A DNA stretch of 64,000 nt from Diphasiastrum complanatum (Eukaryota > Streptophyta > Lycopodiopsida > Lycopodiales > Lycopodiaceae): contig CM055096.1 in the NCBI GenBank assembly GCA_029204225.1, positions 31,994,305 through 32,058,304 on the forward strand, in the 5' to 3' direction. Shown in pieces: positions 1-10,476 of this stretch. Each line of letters starts with the position of its first letter. The stretch's first letter is position 1. The notes under the pieces are model-generated. The model made no database searches. It saw only the letters and a list, made by a program, of their open reading frames with translations, and was not told the origin of the DNA. The position numbers and the translations under genes are program-made.

Positions 1-1320
1 CAAATTCTAATTGAAAATGTAGAAGAGAGGTCATTTGAAACTACAATGGCTACTCAAGAAAAAGAAAAAGATGTAAATGACCTCAATGATTTTTGAAAAT
101 AGAAATTTCTCTTTTATTTCAAAAAACAATTACGTTTATATGTTTTGACGTATTGTGTTTTGAAATCTTTCTGACGAAGTTAATATTCTTAAATTTGTTT
201 TTTAAGAATTTGAAATTAAGATTTTAAATATTTTAAAAATTTTAACATTAATAATCATTAGCAAAACTAAAATTGTAATGAATTGTCAAGTTTTTAATAT
301 TCTAATTTTTGATGTATTTTTACAATAATTTTTTAAAACTATATTGTCAAGAATTTAGATAAATGGAAAGAATTTTTTTTGGGTGATTTAAATATTTTCA
401 CAAATCATTTAATCTCGATTATTATAAAGTAATTTCATTTGCATTTATTTAATGTTTAAATATTCAATGAACTTATATAGGTATTTGAAATATAAGTAAA
501 GATTTTAAAAATATTAACAATCTAAAACATATTGATTAAAATTTTTGTTATAATTAAAAAATATATATTTTTTAATACAAAAACTGTAATTTAAAAAAAA
601 TTTAAAATTTCAAAAAAAATAAACTTTTGTTTTAAATAAGCGAATTTTTTTTTTTAGTTATTCTAGTGGTTTTGTATCTAATGATTTTATTTTGAATAAT
701 ATTGCTATTTTATATAAGCTAATTTACAATTATGAATCAAAATCTATTAACAAAATTTTAGTAGCTTGATTAATTTTCTTGCAAATACAACATTTTTTTA
801 ACATTACAATATATTTATTTGAAGCATTTTAAATATGGATATTTTATGAAAAAAATTAAAAAAAATTGGAAAAAAATGAGTCTCCATATCATTTCTCTTT
901 TTTTTTGTCATCATGTTTCAATACTAACCTCAACATAGCAACACAAGAAAAAATTTATATACAATGGAAAAAATTTATAATAGATAATTTAAGAAGCAGA
1001 AAAAAGTTTGTGACAATGAAGAGACCACCCTCTCAGATCTAAAAAGAAAATTAATTCAAGCTACATGCCTAGTGTTTGTAATAGTCCCAACCTCTATTGG
1101 AGCAACTTAGAATTTGATGAGCCATTATCCTTGTGAAGACAAATATCTTGGTGCAACTCCATTGGCATCCTATCCAATCAATCAAGGGCTTTTTACATAT
1201 TGCACTCTTCTATATCGCAACATTTGAAATGTCTGGATGATATAGATTAGCAGAGATGATAGAATACACATATAGTGTAATGTAGTAGTCTAATGCTATT
1301 AAGCAATCAAGACGAAATAC
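1..1320. other. AT-rich stretch without recognisable genes
   Basis: Very AT-rich DNA with many homopolymer A and T runs and no open frame of useful length on either strand. I see no transposon protein, RNA gene or clear repeat in it. The composition shifts to less AT-rich after about 1 kb, where the 5' part of a copia element probably begins. Confidence 0.6.
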
Positions 1321-1777
1321 AGACAACAAGTCCGTTTGCGTGCGAGAAGAGTTCTGTAATCAGGATCCATAGAGGTCCAAAGTCCGCTAGTAAGTGAGAT
1401 ATACATTCGTGAGAGAACCGTGTTTCTCCCACACCAACGCACTACGTGGATTTGCATGCAGTGCTTGAAGAAATCAAAGAAAAATCAATATAGATGATTT
1501 TTCTCGTTGTGTCTGATTTCGAATGCGAATGCGTCTGCTGTTAATCGTGTGTCTGAGTTTTTTCTAGTTCATTTGAATTTCGCACCTTGGTTGAAACTAG
1601 GTTGAATGTTGCATTAATTTTATAAACGTAGATCAACAGTGTCTGACTACATTCTGAAGGACTATAGGAGTGATTCAGTTGGCAGTGTCCAGCGATCGCA
1701 TCGAAACTCCATCCGAGTTGCAAGAGGATCGTGGTTGTCACGACAGTTTCGCGACTGCAAAATCCACCTCCCTTCAG
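1321..1777 (+). mobile_element. Probable end of a copia 5' LTR
   Basis: This stretch directly precedes a primer-binding site and a copia-type gag frame, so by position it should hold the 3' part of a 5' LTR. No partner 3' LTR is visible in the window, so the left boundary is unknown and 1321 is only a composition change. The LTR probably ends in CA at 1775-1776, one base before the primer-binding site. Confidence 0.4.
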
Positions 1778-1790
1778 TGGTATCAGAGCC
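1778..1790 (+). promoter_or_regulatory. Primer-binding site, initiator Met-tRNA type
   Basis: The sequence TGGTATCAGAGCC is complementary to the 3' end of plant initiator Met-tRNA, the usual minus-strand primer of plant copia elements. A copia gag relic starts about 100 bases downstream. Confidence 0.8.
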
Positions 1791-1892
1791 GATAATCCTA
1801 TCATATTTTGACATAGCCAAGAAGCTAGCAGATCCAGGGGGCCAAGCATTCAAACAAACAACCACTCAACGAGGAAACAGACTCAAGAAGCA

Positions 1893-3393
1893 ATGGCTTC
1901 AATCAGCGGCATGTAGAGCAAGATCTGCACAGTACTTGATTCTTCAGGATCTAACTTTCTAGCCTAGAAAGTTAAGACATCACTGACATTCAAGGGCGAA
2001 GGACTCTTCCCCTGGGTTAATGGCACAAAAGAAATGCCTACAACATCAGGAAAGGAGCTACGTGAATGGAGAGAGAAAAACGACAAGGCAGTAGCCTTGC
2101 TATCATCTTCCATCAAAGATAGTCTCACACTTGACCTAGCTACACTCTCCAAAGCTAAGGAGATGTGGGATGTATTACTCACCAGATTTCAGACGAAGTC
2201 AAGAAGTCAAATCATGATGCTGGAAGATCAGTTGACCAATCTACAATGTGCACCGTACCTTGGTGCCTCATTGGGTGCCCCTTGATGGTAAGGATAAGAA
2301 GTCTGATAAGGACTTCTCTTTTTTGAACAATCCGGGGGTTGAACGGGCAAAATACTGTATCGTGCGATGTTGCATTGCACAGATGGCAGAATCTATGTGT
2401 CAGTCTTAGATTTTGCTCTAGGACTGGACACTCGTTCGCTATATGGTTTTGCGTGCACACTGAACACCATGTATTTTCTCGTCTTGGATACTACAGCTGG
2501 TTTGGTTCCAGTTCATGTGGCGTTACTGCTACAGCTCCTTGTAAGGCCTTCAGTTCATGGTCAAACTGCGTCGTAAGTTGCTCCATCTGCTATTTGTGTA
2601 ATTTCGTCATTTGCTCCAACAACAGTTCGGTGGATAGAGAAGATGCGTTTGATGATGATGATGCAATCGAAAAGACCTCACTTCTTTCGTGAGAAAGATA
2701 AAAGATCTGTTTCTATCACTACATAATTCTGGAGCAGAGAATGTAGTGTCAGCTGAGAAGCAACTCACGTACCTATTGAGAGCCTTACCCAGATCATTCC
2801 AGATGACAAGAACCTTGCTCGTGAAAGATCCCGTCATGAACCTCGAAAAGGTGATTGTCGAGATTCGAGAGGAGGTCGAGGCTAGAGAACATCTTGATCA
2901 CAAAGATGGTTCTGACCAGGCCCTCTACGACAACAAAGAAAAATCAAAAAAACAATTTAAGCCTAAGAGGGAGTCCAATCAAAGGCAGGATTGTGATCAA
3001 CAAGCAGAGGGAACAAGCAAAGGCAACTAGAAGACCAAAGGGAGGTCAAAATAACAAGGTGCAGACAAGAAGACTTGCGTGAGATGCAGAAGAGACGGGC
3101 ATACAGTAGATACATGCTGGCTCAATTCCAAGATTGAGTGTATCCATTGCCACAAGAAGGGTCATGCCGCCATGGATTGCTGCCAGAACCCAAGGAACAA
3201 ATCAGCGCAGAACAGACAAGAGAACAGCAACAGTTCATCCTATGTCGAGGAGCCCGAGAACTCGAAGATGGGCGAAGAAAGAACGAACAGAAATTGTTCG
3301 ACCGCCTACATCTGTGAAGAAGTGTGTGTTTCAGAGGGAGGAGAGCAGAAGAAGTTGAGAGCCATGTTCACAGATTCTGGCCGGAATCTATGA
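1893..3393 (+). pseudogene. Copia gag relic with two zinc knuckles, interrupted
   Basis: Capsid/nucleocapsid polyprotein of a Ty1/copia element. The frame starts at the ATG at 1893 and reads the usual copia N-terminus, with in-frame TAG at 1911 and 1962. It continues through a UBN2-type gag domain (about 2000-2255) and is then broken by about 435 bases of foreign sequence. Gag resumes near 2692 to a TAG at 3028. After a frame change the nucleocapsid part holds two CX2CX4HX4C knuckles (CVRC...HTVDTC and CIHC...HAAMDC, about 3076-3180). Homology is lost after about 3393 and no pol follows. It cannot make a functional Gag. The family call is confident; exact break points are approximate. Confidence 0.75.
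2300..2690 (-). pseudogene. Minus-strand gag-like fragment inserted in copia gag
   Basis: Within the interruption of the copia gag, the opposite strand reads a gag-like segment. It has a heptad-like, Leu/Gln-rich stretch suggesting a coiled coil, then two Cys/His knuckles: CSVC...HIANEC with a shortened spacing (CX2CX3HX4C) and CHLC...HDTVFC (CX2CX4HX4C). Two stops interrupt it. Coiled coil followed by paired knuckles is typical of retrotransposon gag proteins. It is a different family from the copia gag it sits in. No LTR, target duplication or pol is visible, so how it arrived is unknown. Confidence 0.45.
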
Positions 3394-3544
3394 ACATTTG
3401 ACACCTTTACCACTGCTACATTGACATTTATAATCATAACACCATTTTGATCTGTGCAATCTTTCTGAAGTCTCACATACAAATCTTCACGGACCTTGTC
3501 ACCTTGGTTTCGACCGACGTACAACTCCGTTCTCGACTGAGGGT

Positions 3545-4225
3545 TCACGCTCCTTACCTGGCCGAGCTCTATGACTTACGGACTAAGCCTAGTTTCATTC
3601 ACCATTGAAACACCACGACAACGCTCGACCTAGGCCCTACAAAAAATATCTCGCCACGTCCTGAGTTTGATACCAACCCATTTGAAAGATGGGAACCCAT
3701 GCATTTTGAAGCTCCATACATTTTGATCACCCACACTTTCATGCTACCAAATCATCACATGCACGAGCTCACTTAAATGGGGCTTTTGCAAATAATGTTC
3801 TGCGTACTGAAAAACGTACTCCCAAGTTAAATTTACCTAAGTACGACGGCAACACTGACCCTCAAAGATTTTTTCAAATATTTGAGAATGCATGTGATGT
3901 CTATGGCGAGACATCACCAAACGCCATGGTTCAGCTCTTCTCGATGACCATGATCGATCGAGCACGAGAATGGTTTTTTAACCTTGATCGTGAAGATAAA
4001 CAAGACTGGTCACTCTTGAAAGAGACATTCATCAAACGATTCAAGCCATTTTGTTTGATCGAAAGTCCTTTTGTCAAGTTGAGTAATATCAAAATGACAA
4101 AAGATGAGAAAGTACGTGACTACATAGAAAGATTGAAAAGATTGAAAAGTCAAGTACATGAACAACCAACTGACTCTATGCTTATCATTTGGTTCCTTGT
4201 TGGACTCCCACGATGGATATGACAT
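3545..4225 (+). pseudogene. Gypsy gag relic (Retrotrans_gag domain)
   Basis: Structural capsid protein of a Ty3/gypsy element. From about 3545 the plus strand reads a degenerate N-terminus, then from about 3810 a good match to the Retrotrans_gag pattern: a motif like LPKYDGNTDPQ, then the W-F-N-L and K-E-T-F-I-K-R-F core, ending at a TGA at 4220. The longest clean stretch is 3926-4222. Downstream (4226-4815) the expected zinc knuckle and protease cannot be traced. Confidence 0.7.
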
Positions 4226-4815
4226 GAACTTCGCTCCAATGATGAATACACATCATTGAACAAGCCATGTCTGATGCCATTCGAGAAGAAGACGAGGGAC
4301 ATATGTCGATGAGCCACGTGAATTGAGAGCACATCGCACTGTCCAAGAAGCTCGACCAAATGAGATATTCTACCATCTTTTATAGACATTGATACACCCA
4401 TCATCCCACTTATGATTATTGACCCTATTCCTATAGCTTGGTGTCCAAGAGAGCCTAGTGTCTCTACCGCCCATGTTTCGAAAGAAGGTATTCTTTCCAT
4501 GGATGATGTTGAAATGACTGATGATCATGTACTCCTTTATCTAGATGCCCAACGTTATCCGCCAAAATCAATTCCTTAGTAGATCAAGTCACCAGGACTG
4601 TTGGCTCACGTCCAACTGACATCCAAAGTACCCAACACACAAACATATAGGCCCAAGCCCAAAGTATACACATGGGACGTGCAAACGAAGTCTGGGATAC
4701 AATAGATGCTGACATGATAAACGAGGCAACAACACCGCCCACTCAAAAACCTCCAAAATCTCGATTACAAAAAACTAAAATTATTGATATAAAATTAACC
4801 GAGCATCAAAATTAG

Positions 4816-5486
4816 ATGCGTGAGAAGATTAAACAACCGATTAAGCCCTTGTCTAAAGTGATAAAAACCAAACAATCAGACCAAACTTCCACATCTGGTA
4901 GTACCTCCACTCAAATGATTCCCAAAGTTTCCAAAAACTTTGTGAAACCACCATTTGATCTCCCACAAAAGTCTAAAGACTTCACTTTGGATGACGTTGT
5001 TATCCAGTTCCCACTCCTTTGAAGGACCCGCTAAAACAATCATGTTAAACCTTAAAGATCCTGACGAGGAGATGGATCGAATAGTTCATGTTGGTGCAAA
5101 TCTTTCGTCAGAACAACTTTCTGATCTGGAAACTTTACTTCGCAAATACATGGATGTTTTTGCATGGAACTATATAGAAATGAAAGAAATCTTGTCTGAA
5201 GTAGCGATCCATACGATTTCTTTAGAAGACAACTAAGTCTGTTAGGACTAAACCTTACAGATGTAACTCTGTCTATCGTGAGAGAATCGATGAAGATATT
5301 AAGAAATTGCTGGATGCTGGTTTCATCTATGAAGTCCAACCTACTGATTGGGTATCACCCATTGTGGTCGTACCCAAGAAAAATGGCAAACTTCGTATTT
5401 GTGTTTATCTGAAAAATCTTAATGCGGTTATGAAGAAAGACCATTTTCCCTTACCTTTAACGACCCAAATTCTTGAGAAAATGGCA
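4816..5486 (+). pseudogene. Gypsy protease-RT linker and RT N-terminus
   Basis: Contains the region preceding RT in plant gypsy Pol (LLRKYMDVFAW near 5133-5168) and then the start of the RT domain (WVSPIVVVPKKNGK near 5347-5393; KKDHFPLP near 5431-5455). At least two frameshifts separate these pieces. The RT stops at 5486, where the copia 5' LTR begins, and resumes at 10477. The five bases before the LTR (TGGCA) recur after the other LTR, as expected for a target-site duplication. Confidence 0.8.
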
Positions 5487-5748
5487 TGTTAGAATCAATG
5501 ATAAACTTCATTGTTACTGTTTATGATGCACATTAATGTTGACAGCTATGACCAACTGTCAATAGTCATAGGCTAGTCTATTAGTCTACTCGTAGGTTTT
5601 CTCTCTCTATCAAGGTTCAGGGTTTATTTGTACATTTTGACATTTTGTATGATGTACTGTGATAGAGTGACAATGCATGTTCTTCTTCCGCCTTCTTGTG
5701 GTGATTGCTTATGGTGAATGCTTGATGTTGCATATCTAATTATTAACA
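5487..5748 (+). repeat. 5' LTR of nested copia (262 bp)
   Basis: Starts TGTTAGAATC and ends ATTATTAACA, immediately followed by the primer-binding site. It is about 95 bases longer than the 3' LTR because the latter lacks a central block. Otherwise the two align well at both ends. Confidence 0.9.
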
Positions 5749-5760
5749 TGGTATCAGAGC
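5749..5760 (+). promoter_or_regulatory. Primer-binding site of nested copia
   Basis: TGGTATCAGAGC directly abuts the 5' LTR; complementary to initiator Met-tRNA. The 5761-6582 stretch after it is an untranslated leader with no open frame I recognise; it contains a short repeated motif around CCAATATCGGATCGACG at about 6300-6520. Confidence 0.88.
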
Positions 5761-6582
5761 AATGATAGTCCTACGTGCCTGATCAGTGGATACAGCTTGT
5801 CACAGGCTCCGCAACAAAGTGAGAAAGTCCTTCATGGGAGGTGAAAGCTTGGAGAGACAAAAACGGCTGGAAGAAATTCTTCTTTGGTGTATTTTGTAGG
5901 GTTGGAGCTCAGAATCATCAGTGGAGAACAAAGACAAAGTCCTGGAGGCATTAAAAAGGCCAGGGCAGCATCAGACAGATTGAAAATCTGTTGAGTGGGG
6001 GAGATTTTTACAATACTTTCTAGTTGTTGTAGAAAGTGCTATTTGTGTGAGAGGTTTGCCAAGAAATCTCTCATTTGTCTGTTTGGAGTACTGCAAATCA
6101 CACTACACAATGTCTAGTACTACCATTCAGAATTAGAAGGCTTCATACTTTTCACATTATTGATCTCTGTCCTTTGAACAATCACACATTTCGAATTCTT
6201 TGCAAAGAGGAGGCGGCGTAGCCGCCATGACGAAGTGGGAAACCTAGAATATTCCCTCTGACAGTTTTTATATTTTCTCTATTTTTGATCTTTTCCGTAC
6301 CAATATTGGATCGACGTGCCAGAGGTAGGAAAAATATTGAGCAGTCATACATTCGCGCGTCATACAGATATAGCATATATGTACCAATATCGGATCGACG
6401 GGCCAGAGGTAAAGAAAACCAAGAGCAGTCGTACATCCACAATATCGAAGCGATGCGCCAGAGGTACAGAGAATCTCGAGCAGTCATGCACTCGCGCGTC
6501 GTACCGATATCAGGTGTACAACCAAAAATTTACAGTTCTATGGTGTGAATAAATTTTGTGATCCAGACTCATCTATCCAGTA

Positions 6583-7249
6583 ATGGCAATTCTAAGCAAG
6601 AGTGTCCTTAATGAGTCAAGCAAATTGGAAGGTGCCAGCAACTATGCAGTTTGGAAATGCAAACTGAAGAACATTCTGATGGAAAATGAGCTATGGGAGA
6701 TCGTGACAGGTGAAGAGACAAGGCCAGTGATTGAAGAAGGTCAGCGAACATTCGATAGGAGGAGACGAAAAGCCCAAAATGTCATCAACTTATCAGTTAG
6801 AGATGCAATTATAAGCTCTTGCAGTTAGAGGACGGGGTGGAAGATTTGGCCGTGGAAAGTATCAATCGAGAGGAGGAAACTCAAGCCGAGAATCATTTCA
6901 ACAATTTCATGAGCAAGTCAATGATAGTCCGAATCGAGGTAATTGAAATCAAGACTGAGGTCAAGGACGTGGCTATTCAAGACAAAATAAACCTGGAAAT
7001 TGTAAGTACTGCAACAAACCTAGTCACTGGGAGCATGAATGCTTCAAGAAACAAAAGGAGATGGAACAAAGAAAAGACAAATGGCAAGCAGGAAATTATG
7101 CTGATCAACATCAATTTGATGACTATTATTATGAAGACAATTATACTGATCAACATCAATACGATGATGATCAATATGAAGATGATACAGGTGAGAGTTC
7201 AAAACTGTTCATTACAGCATTAATGACAAGTGATGAAGCCACGTATACC
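6583..7249 (+). pseudogene. Nested copia gag relic, core deleted
   Basis: The ATG at 6583 opens a copia gag N-terminus (SKLEGASNYAVWK motif, residues about 14-26). After about 80 codons the frame stops near 6828. Sequence resumes in an Arg/Gly-rich nucleocapsid linker and a CX2CX4HX4C knuckle (CKYC...HWEHEC, about 7006-7047). Most of the capsid domain (roughly 100 or more residues in relatives) is missing between them, an internal deletion. The tail is rich in Tyr, Asp and Gln. Confidence 0.8.
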
Positions 7250-8610
7250 TAGTACATTGATAGTGGTGCATCCAAGCACATGACTTCAATGAAAGAGTGG
7301 TTTTCAGAACTCAAGAAAACTGACAATGGTGATGAAGTTGGACAAGCTGATGGCAAATTGCTATCTATTAAAAGAGTTGGAGTGGTACCAGTGAAGTTAG
7401 CCAACGGGAAGATAAAGCATATAAACAATGTGCAATATGTACCTGGCTTAGCTAACAATCTACTATCTGTTGGGACAATGGCTGATCAACAACTCAAGGT
7501 TGAGTTTGACAATGACAAATGTCTTGTCAGAATCACTACAAAGTGATTGCTATAGGAGCTAGAGTCAATGGGAATAGACTCTACAAATTGAATGCGAGAT
7601 CTTTTACTCAAGCTATGGTAAGCACTATTGATAGTCGAAGTGATATTTGGCATCAAAGGTTTGGTCATATTAGTGCTCAAAGCCTGCAAATCCTTAACAG
7701 AGGTAATCTAGTTGTTGGATTTCCTGATATCTCTTTTGAAGGAAAAATTTGTGAGGGTTGCATTTTGGGAAAACGACATAGAGAGAGATTTTCCAAAGAT
7801 GGAGCAAGAAGAGCCAATGGCATTCTTGACCTTGTTCATAGTGATCAGTGTGGATCAATACAAACTAGGTCCATTAGTGGTTGTTACTATTTCATCACAT
7901 TCATTGATGACTATAGTAGACATATCTGAATTTATTTCATAAGCAAGAAATCTGATGTTTTTGCCAAGTTTAGAGAGTTCAAAGCTCTAGTTGAAAAACA
8001 AACAGGTTGTTATATTAAGACCTTCAAATCAGATGGTGGTGGTGAGTATTTTTAGGATTAGGGGATCAAGAGACAAAATACTACACCCTATTCACCACAA
8101 TAGAACGGAGTTGCAGAACGAAAAAACAGATCCATTGTGGAGATGGCTAGGGCAATGCTTAAGAGCAAGGGTCTGCCAAATACTTTTTGGGTAGAAGCAT
8201 GCAACACAGCTACTCATATCTTGAATCGGTGTCCTACAAAGTCCATGGAGGGTAAGACACCTTACGAAGCTTTCACTGAAAAAAACCCTAATGTTTCTCA
8301 TTTATGAATATTTGGTTGTGATGCTTACACTCATGTACCTGATGAAAAATGAAAGAATCTGGATGCAAAAGTTATTAAGTGTATTTTCCTTGGACATGAT
8401 GAAAGAGCCAAGGCATACATGATGTATGACACAGATGCACAAAACATCGTGATTTCCAGAGATGCTACTTTTGATGAGATGGGTCAAAATGAACAAATAA
8501 AATTGACAATTGATCCATTTGATGATAAAGCTAAAGTGCAAGTGAAGAAAGAAGTTGGTGTCAATATGGAAGAGCCAATGGAAAAAGACAGGGTCAATAA
8601 TGAGATCTAG
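7250..8610 (+). pseudogene. Nested copia protease and integrase relic
   Basis: The protease begins with the active-site motif YIDSGASKHM (about 7256-7285), preceded by an in-frame TAG at 7250 where relatives have Trp. The pre-integrase zinc region (WHQRFGH ... C-E-G-C near 7648-7765) and the catalytic core follow (HSD near 7838-7846, IDDYSR near 7903-7920). Further stops occur at about 7927, 8054, 8101, 8305 and 8350, plus frame changes. Integrase would insert the cDNA and protease would process Gag-Pol; neither can be made here. Confidence 0.85.
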
Positions 8611-8734
8611 GAGAGTGCCTAAGTGGTACTTGTCAGTAACAAGTGATGCTAATAAGGGAGATACTCCTGAATCAAATGAGTAGGGAGAGCTTAGAAGTTC
8701 AAGTAGAAATTGAAAACCTCCTGCAAGATTAGAG

Positions 8735-9744
8735 ATGAATCTAGCCCTAATGGGTTCAGTGCTCAAGTCTCAAGAACCAAAAACTTTTGATAAAGCAAAG
8801 GAGCACAAGGAGTGGCGTGAAGCTATGGAAACAGAAATGGAAGCTATATCGAAAAATAGGATGTGGAACTTGGTTGAGCTACTTGATGGTAAGATGCCTA
8901 TCACTTGCAGATGGATATACAAGATCAAATATGGAGCTGATGGGCAACACAACAAGTACAAAGCATGGTTGGTTGTGAGAGGATTTGAGCAGCAGGAAGG
9001 TATTGATTTTGAGGAAACCTTCGCATCCGTAGCTAAGATGGTAACTATACGTTCTATCATTGCTATTTCTGCTTTCTATGGTTGGAAGATCCAGCAAATG
9101 GACGTTAAATCTGCTTTTCTTAATGGAGTGTTGGATGAAGAGGTGTACAACCTTAAGGATTTGTTGAGCCAGGGAGAGAGCATCTCGTTAGTAAGCTCAA
9201 CAAAGCCATTTATGGATTGAAGCAAGCACCACGGTCATGGTACTCTTGCATTGATGAACACTTCAAGCGAAGGGGAATGATAAAGAGTGATGTTGATCCT
9301 AATCTTTACATTCTAAGGCAAGATTCAGATATAGTGTTCATTGTGTTGTACGTGGATGATTTGATTATTACAGGAAGTAATGAGAGCTTAATTGATGAAA
9401 TAAAATCAGATCTTTCCAAAGCTTTTGACATGAGTGATCTAGGATTGATGCACTATTGTCTTGGCATTGAAGTATGGCAAAAGGAAGACATGGTCTTTCT
9501 CACACAAAGCAAATATGCACGAGATTTGCTTTATAAGTTCAATATGCAAGATTGTAAGCCTTTGAGTACACCTATGGATGTCAACATGAAGCTTACTGCA
9601 TATGATGAATCTGAGAAAGTGGATGCTTATTTGAATAGACAGCTGGTGGGTAGTTTGATTTATTTGACACAAAAACATCCTGATATTTCTTATGTTGTTG
9701 GTGTTGTTAGTCAATTTATGCAAGATCCTAGTCAAGCACACTAG
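8735..9744 (+). pseudogene. Nested copia reverse transcriptase relic
   Basis: RT domain of copia Pol. Seen in order: WREAMETEMEA (about 8813-8845), the CRWIYKIKY region near 8908, QQMDVKSAFLNG (about 9097-9130), and the catalytic YVDD at 9349-9360. One frame change joins 8735-9220 to 9217-9744. The frame stops at a TAG at 9742 where relatives have Trp (H-W-K). A high share of the domain is preserved, consistent with a moderately old insertion. Confidence 0.88.
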
Positions 9745-10299
9745 AAATCTGCTAAACGTATTCTCAGATACATTCGAGGGACATTGAATTTTGGTTTGAA
9801 GTATGATCAGCCTGAAGCGCCAATGTTGGTAGGTTATATAGATGCCGATTGGACAAGTAATATTGATGACAGGAGATCTATCAGTGGTCATACATTCAGT
9901 TATGGTATAGCTGCAATTTCATGGAGCAGCAAAAAACAACCTACAGTAGCCTTATCATCGACGGAAGCTGAATATCGAGCACTTAGCAATGCTACACAAG
10001 AAGCGGTATGGTTATGAAGATTGCTTGTGGATTTAGGTCAACCACAGGTGGATGCAACTACTATATCTTGCGATAATAAAAAATGCATTCACCTGGCCAA
10101 AAATCTAGTTTTACATGTTCGAATCAAGCACATCGAAATATACTACCATTTTGTTTGAGAGAAAATTCTTGATGGAGCCATTGATCTTGTTTTTTGTAAA
10201 TATGAAGATCAAATGGCAGATATTTTTACGGTCATTAGGTAGATGTAAATTTGAGAGGTTTCGTACTCTATTAGGGATAGAAAAATGTAATTTTATCAT
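9745..10299 (+). pseudogene. Nested copia RNase H relic
   Basis: RNase H part of Pol after the stop at 9742. Recognisable motifs are DADWTSNIDDRRSISG (about 9841-9888), WSSKKQPTVALSSTEAEY (about 9921-9974) and the C-terminal HIEIYYHF-like segment near 10130. A TGA at 10015 replaces an expected Arg codon, and a frameshift near 10190 follows. This domain would degrade template RNA during cDNA synthesis. Confidence 0.82.
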
Positions 10300-10309
10300 T
10301 GAGGGAGAG
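10299..10309 (+). promoter_or_regulatory. Polypurine tract of nested copia
   Basis: The purine run TGAGGGAGAG directly precedes the 3' LTR; it would prime plus-strand synthesis. Confidence 0.7.
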
Positions 10310-10476
10310 AGTTAAAAATCAATGATAAACTTTACTGTTACTGTTTACGATGCACATTAATGTTGACAGTTGTGACCAGTTGTCAATAGCTAGAGTGACA
10401 GTGTGTGTTCTTCTTCCGCCTTCTTGTGGCGATTGCTTATGGTGAATGCTTGATGTTGCATATCTAATTATTAACA
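10310..10476 (+). repeat. 3' LTR of nested copia (167 bp, deleted)
   Basis: Aligns with both ends of the 262-bp 5' LTR but lacks about 95 central bases, between the CAATAG and AGAGTGACA landmarks. Its first two bases read AG where the 5' LTR has TG. It ends ATTATTAACA, followed by the target duplication TGGCA. Confidence 0.88.

Larger units (their letters stand above)
5487..10476 (+). mobile_element. Ty1/copia element nested in gypsy RT (4990 bp)
   Basis: Complete copia insertion: LTR, primer-binding site, gag, protease, integrase, RT, RNase H, polypurine tract, LTR. The target duplication TGGCA is present at 5482-5486 and 10477-10481. Removing the element plus one TGGCA brings the two halves of the host gypsy RT back into the same frame, which fixes both boundaries. 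In-frame stops are numerous, and the gag core is mostly deleted, so it is dead. Confidence 0.93.

Noticed and set aside
1639-1962. 107-codon plus-strand frame spanning the primer-binding site
   Set aside because: It crosses the LTR/primer-site boundary in a frame different from the gag; accidental.
8302-8766. 154-codon minus-strand frame
   Set aside because: Shadow of the copia integrase-RT linker on the other strand.
9439-9891. 150-codon minus-strand frame
   Set aside because: Antisense shadow of the copia RT/RNase H.
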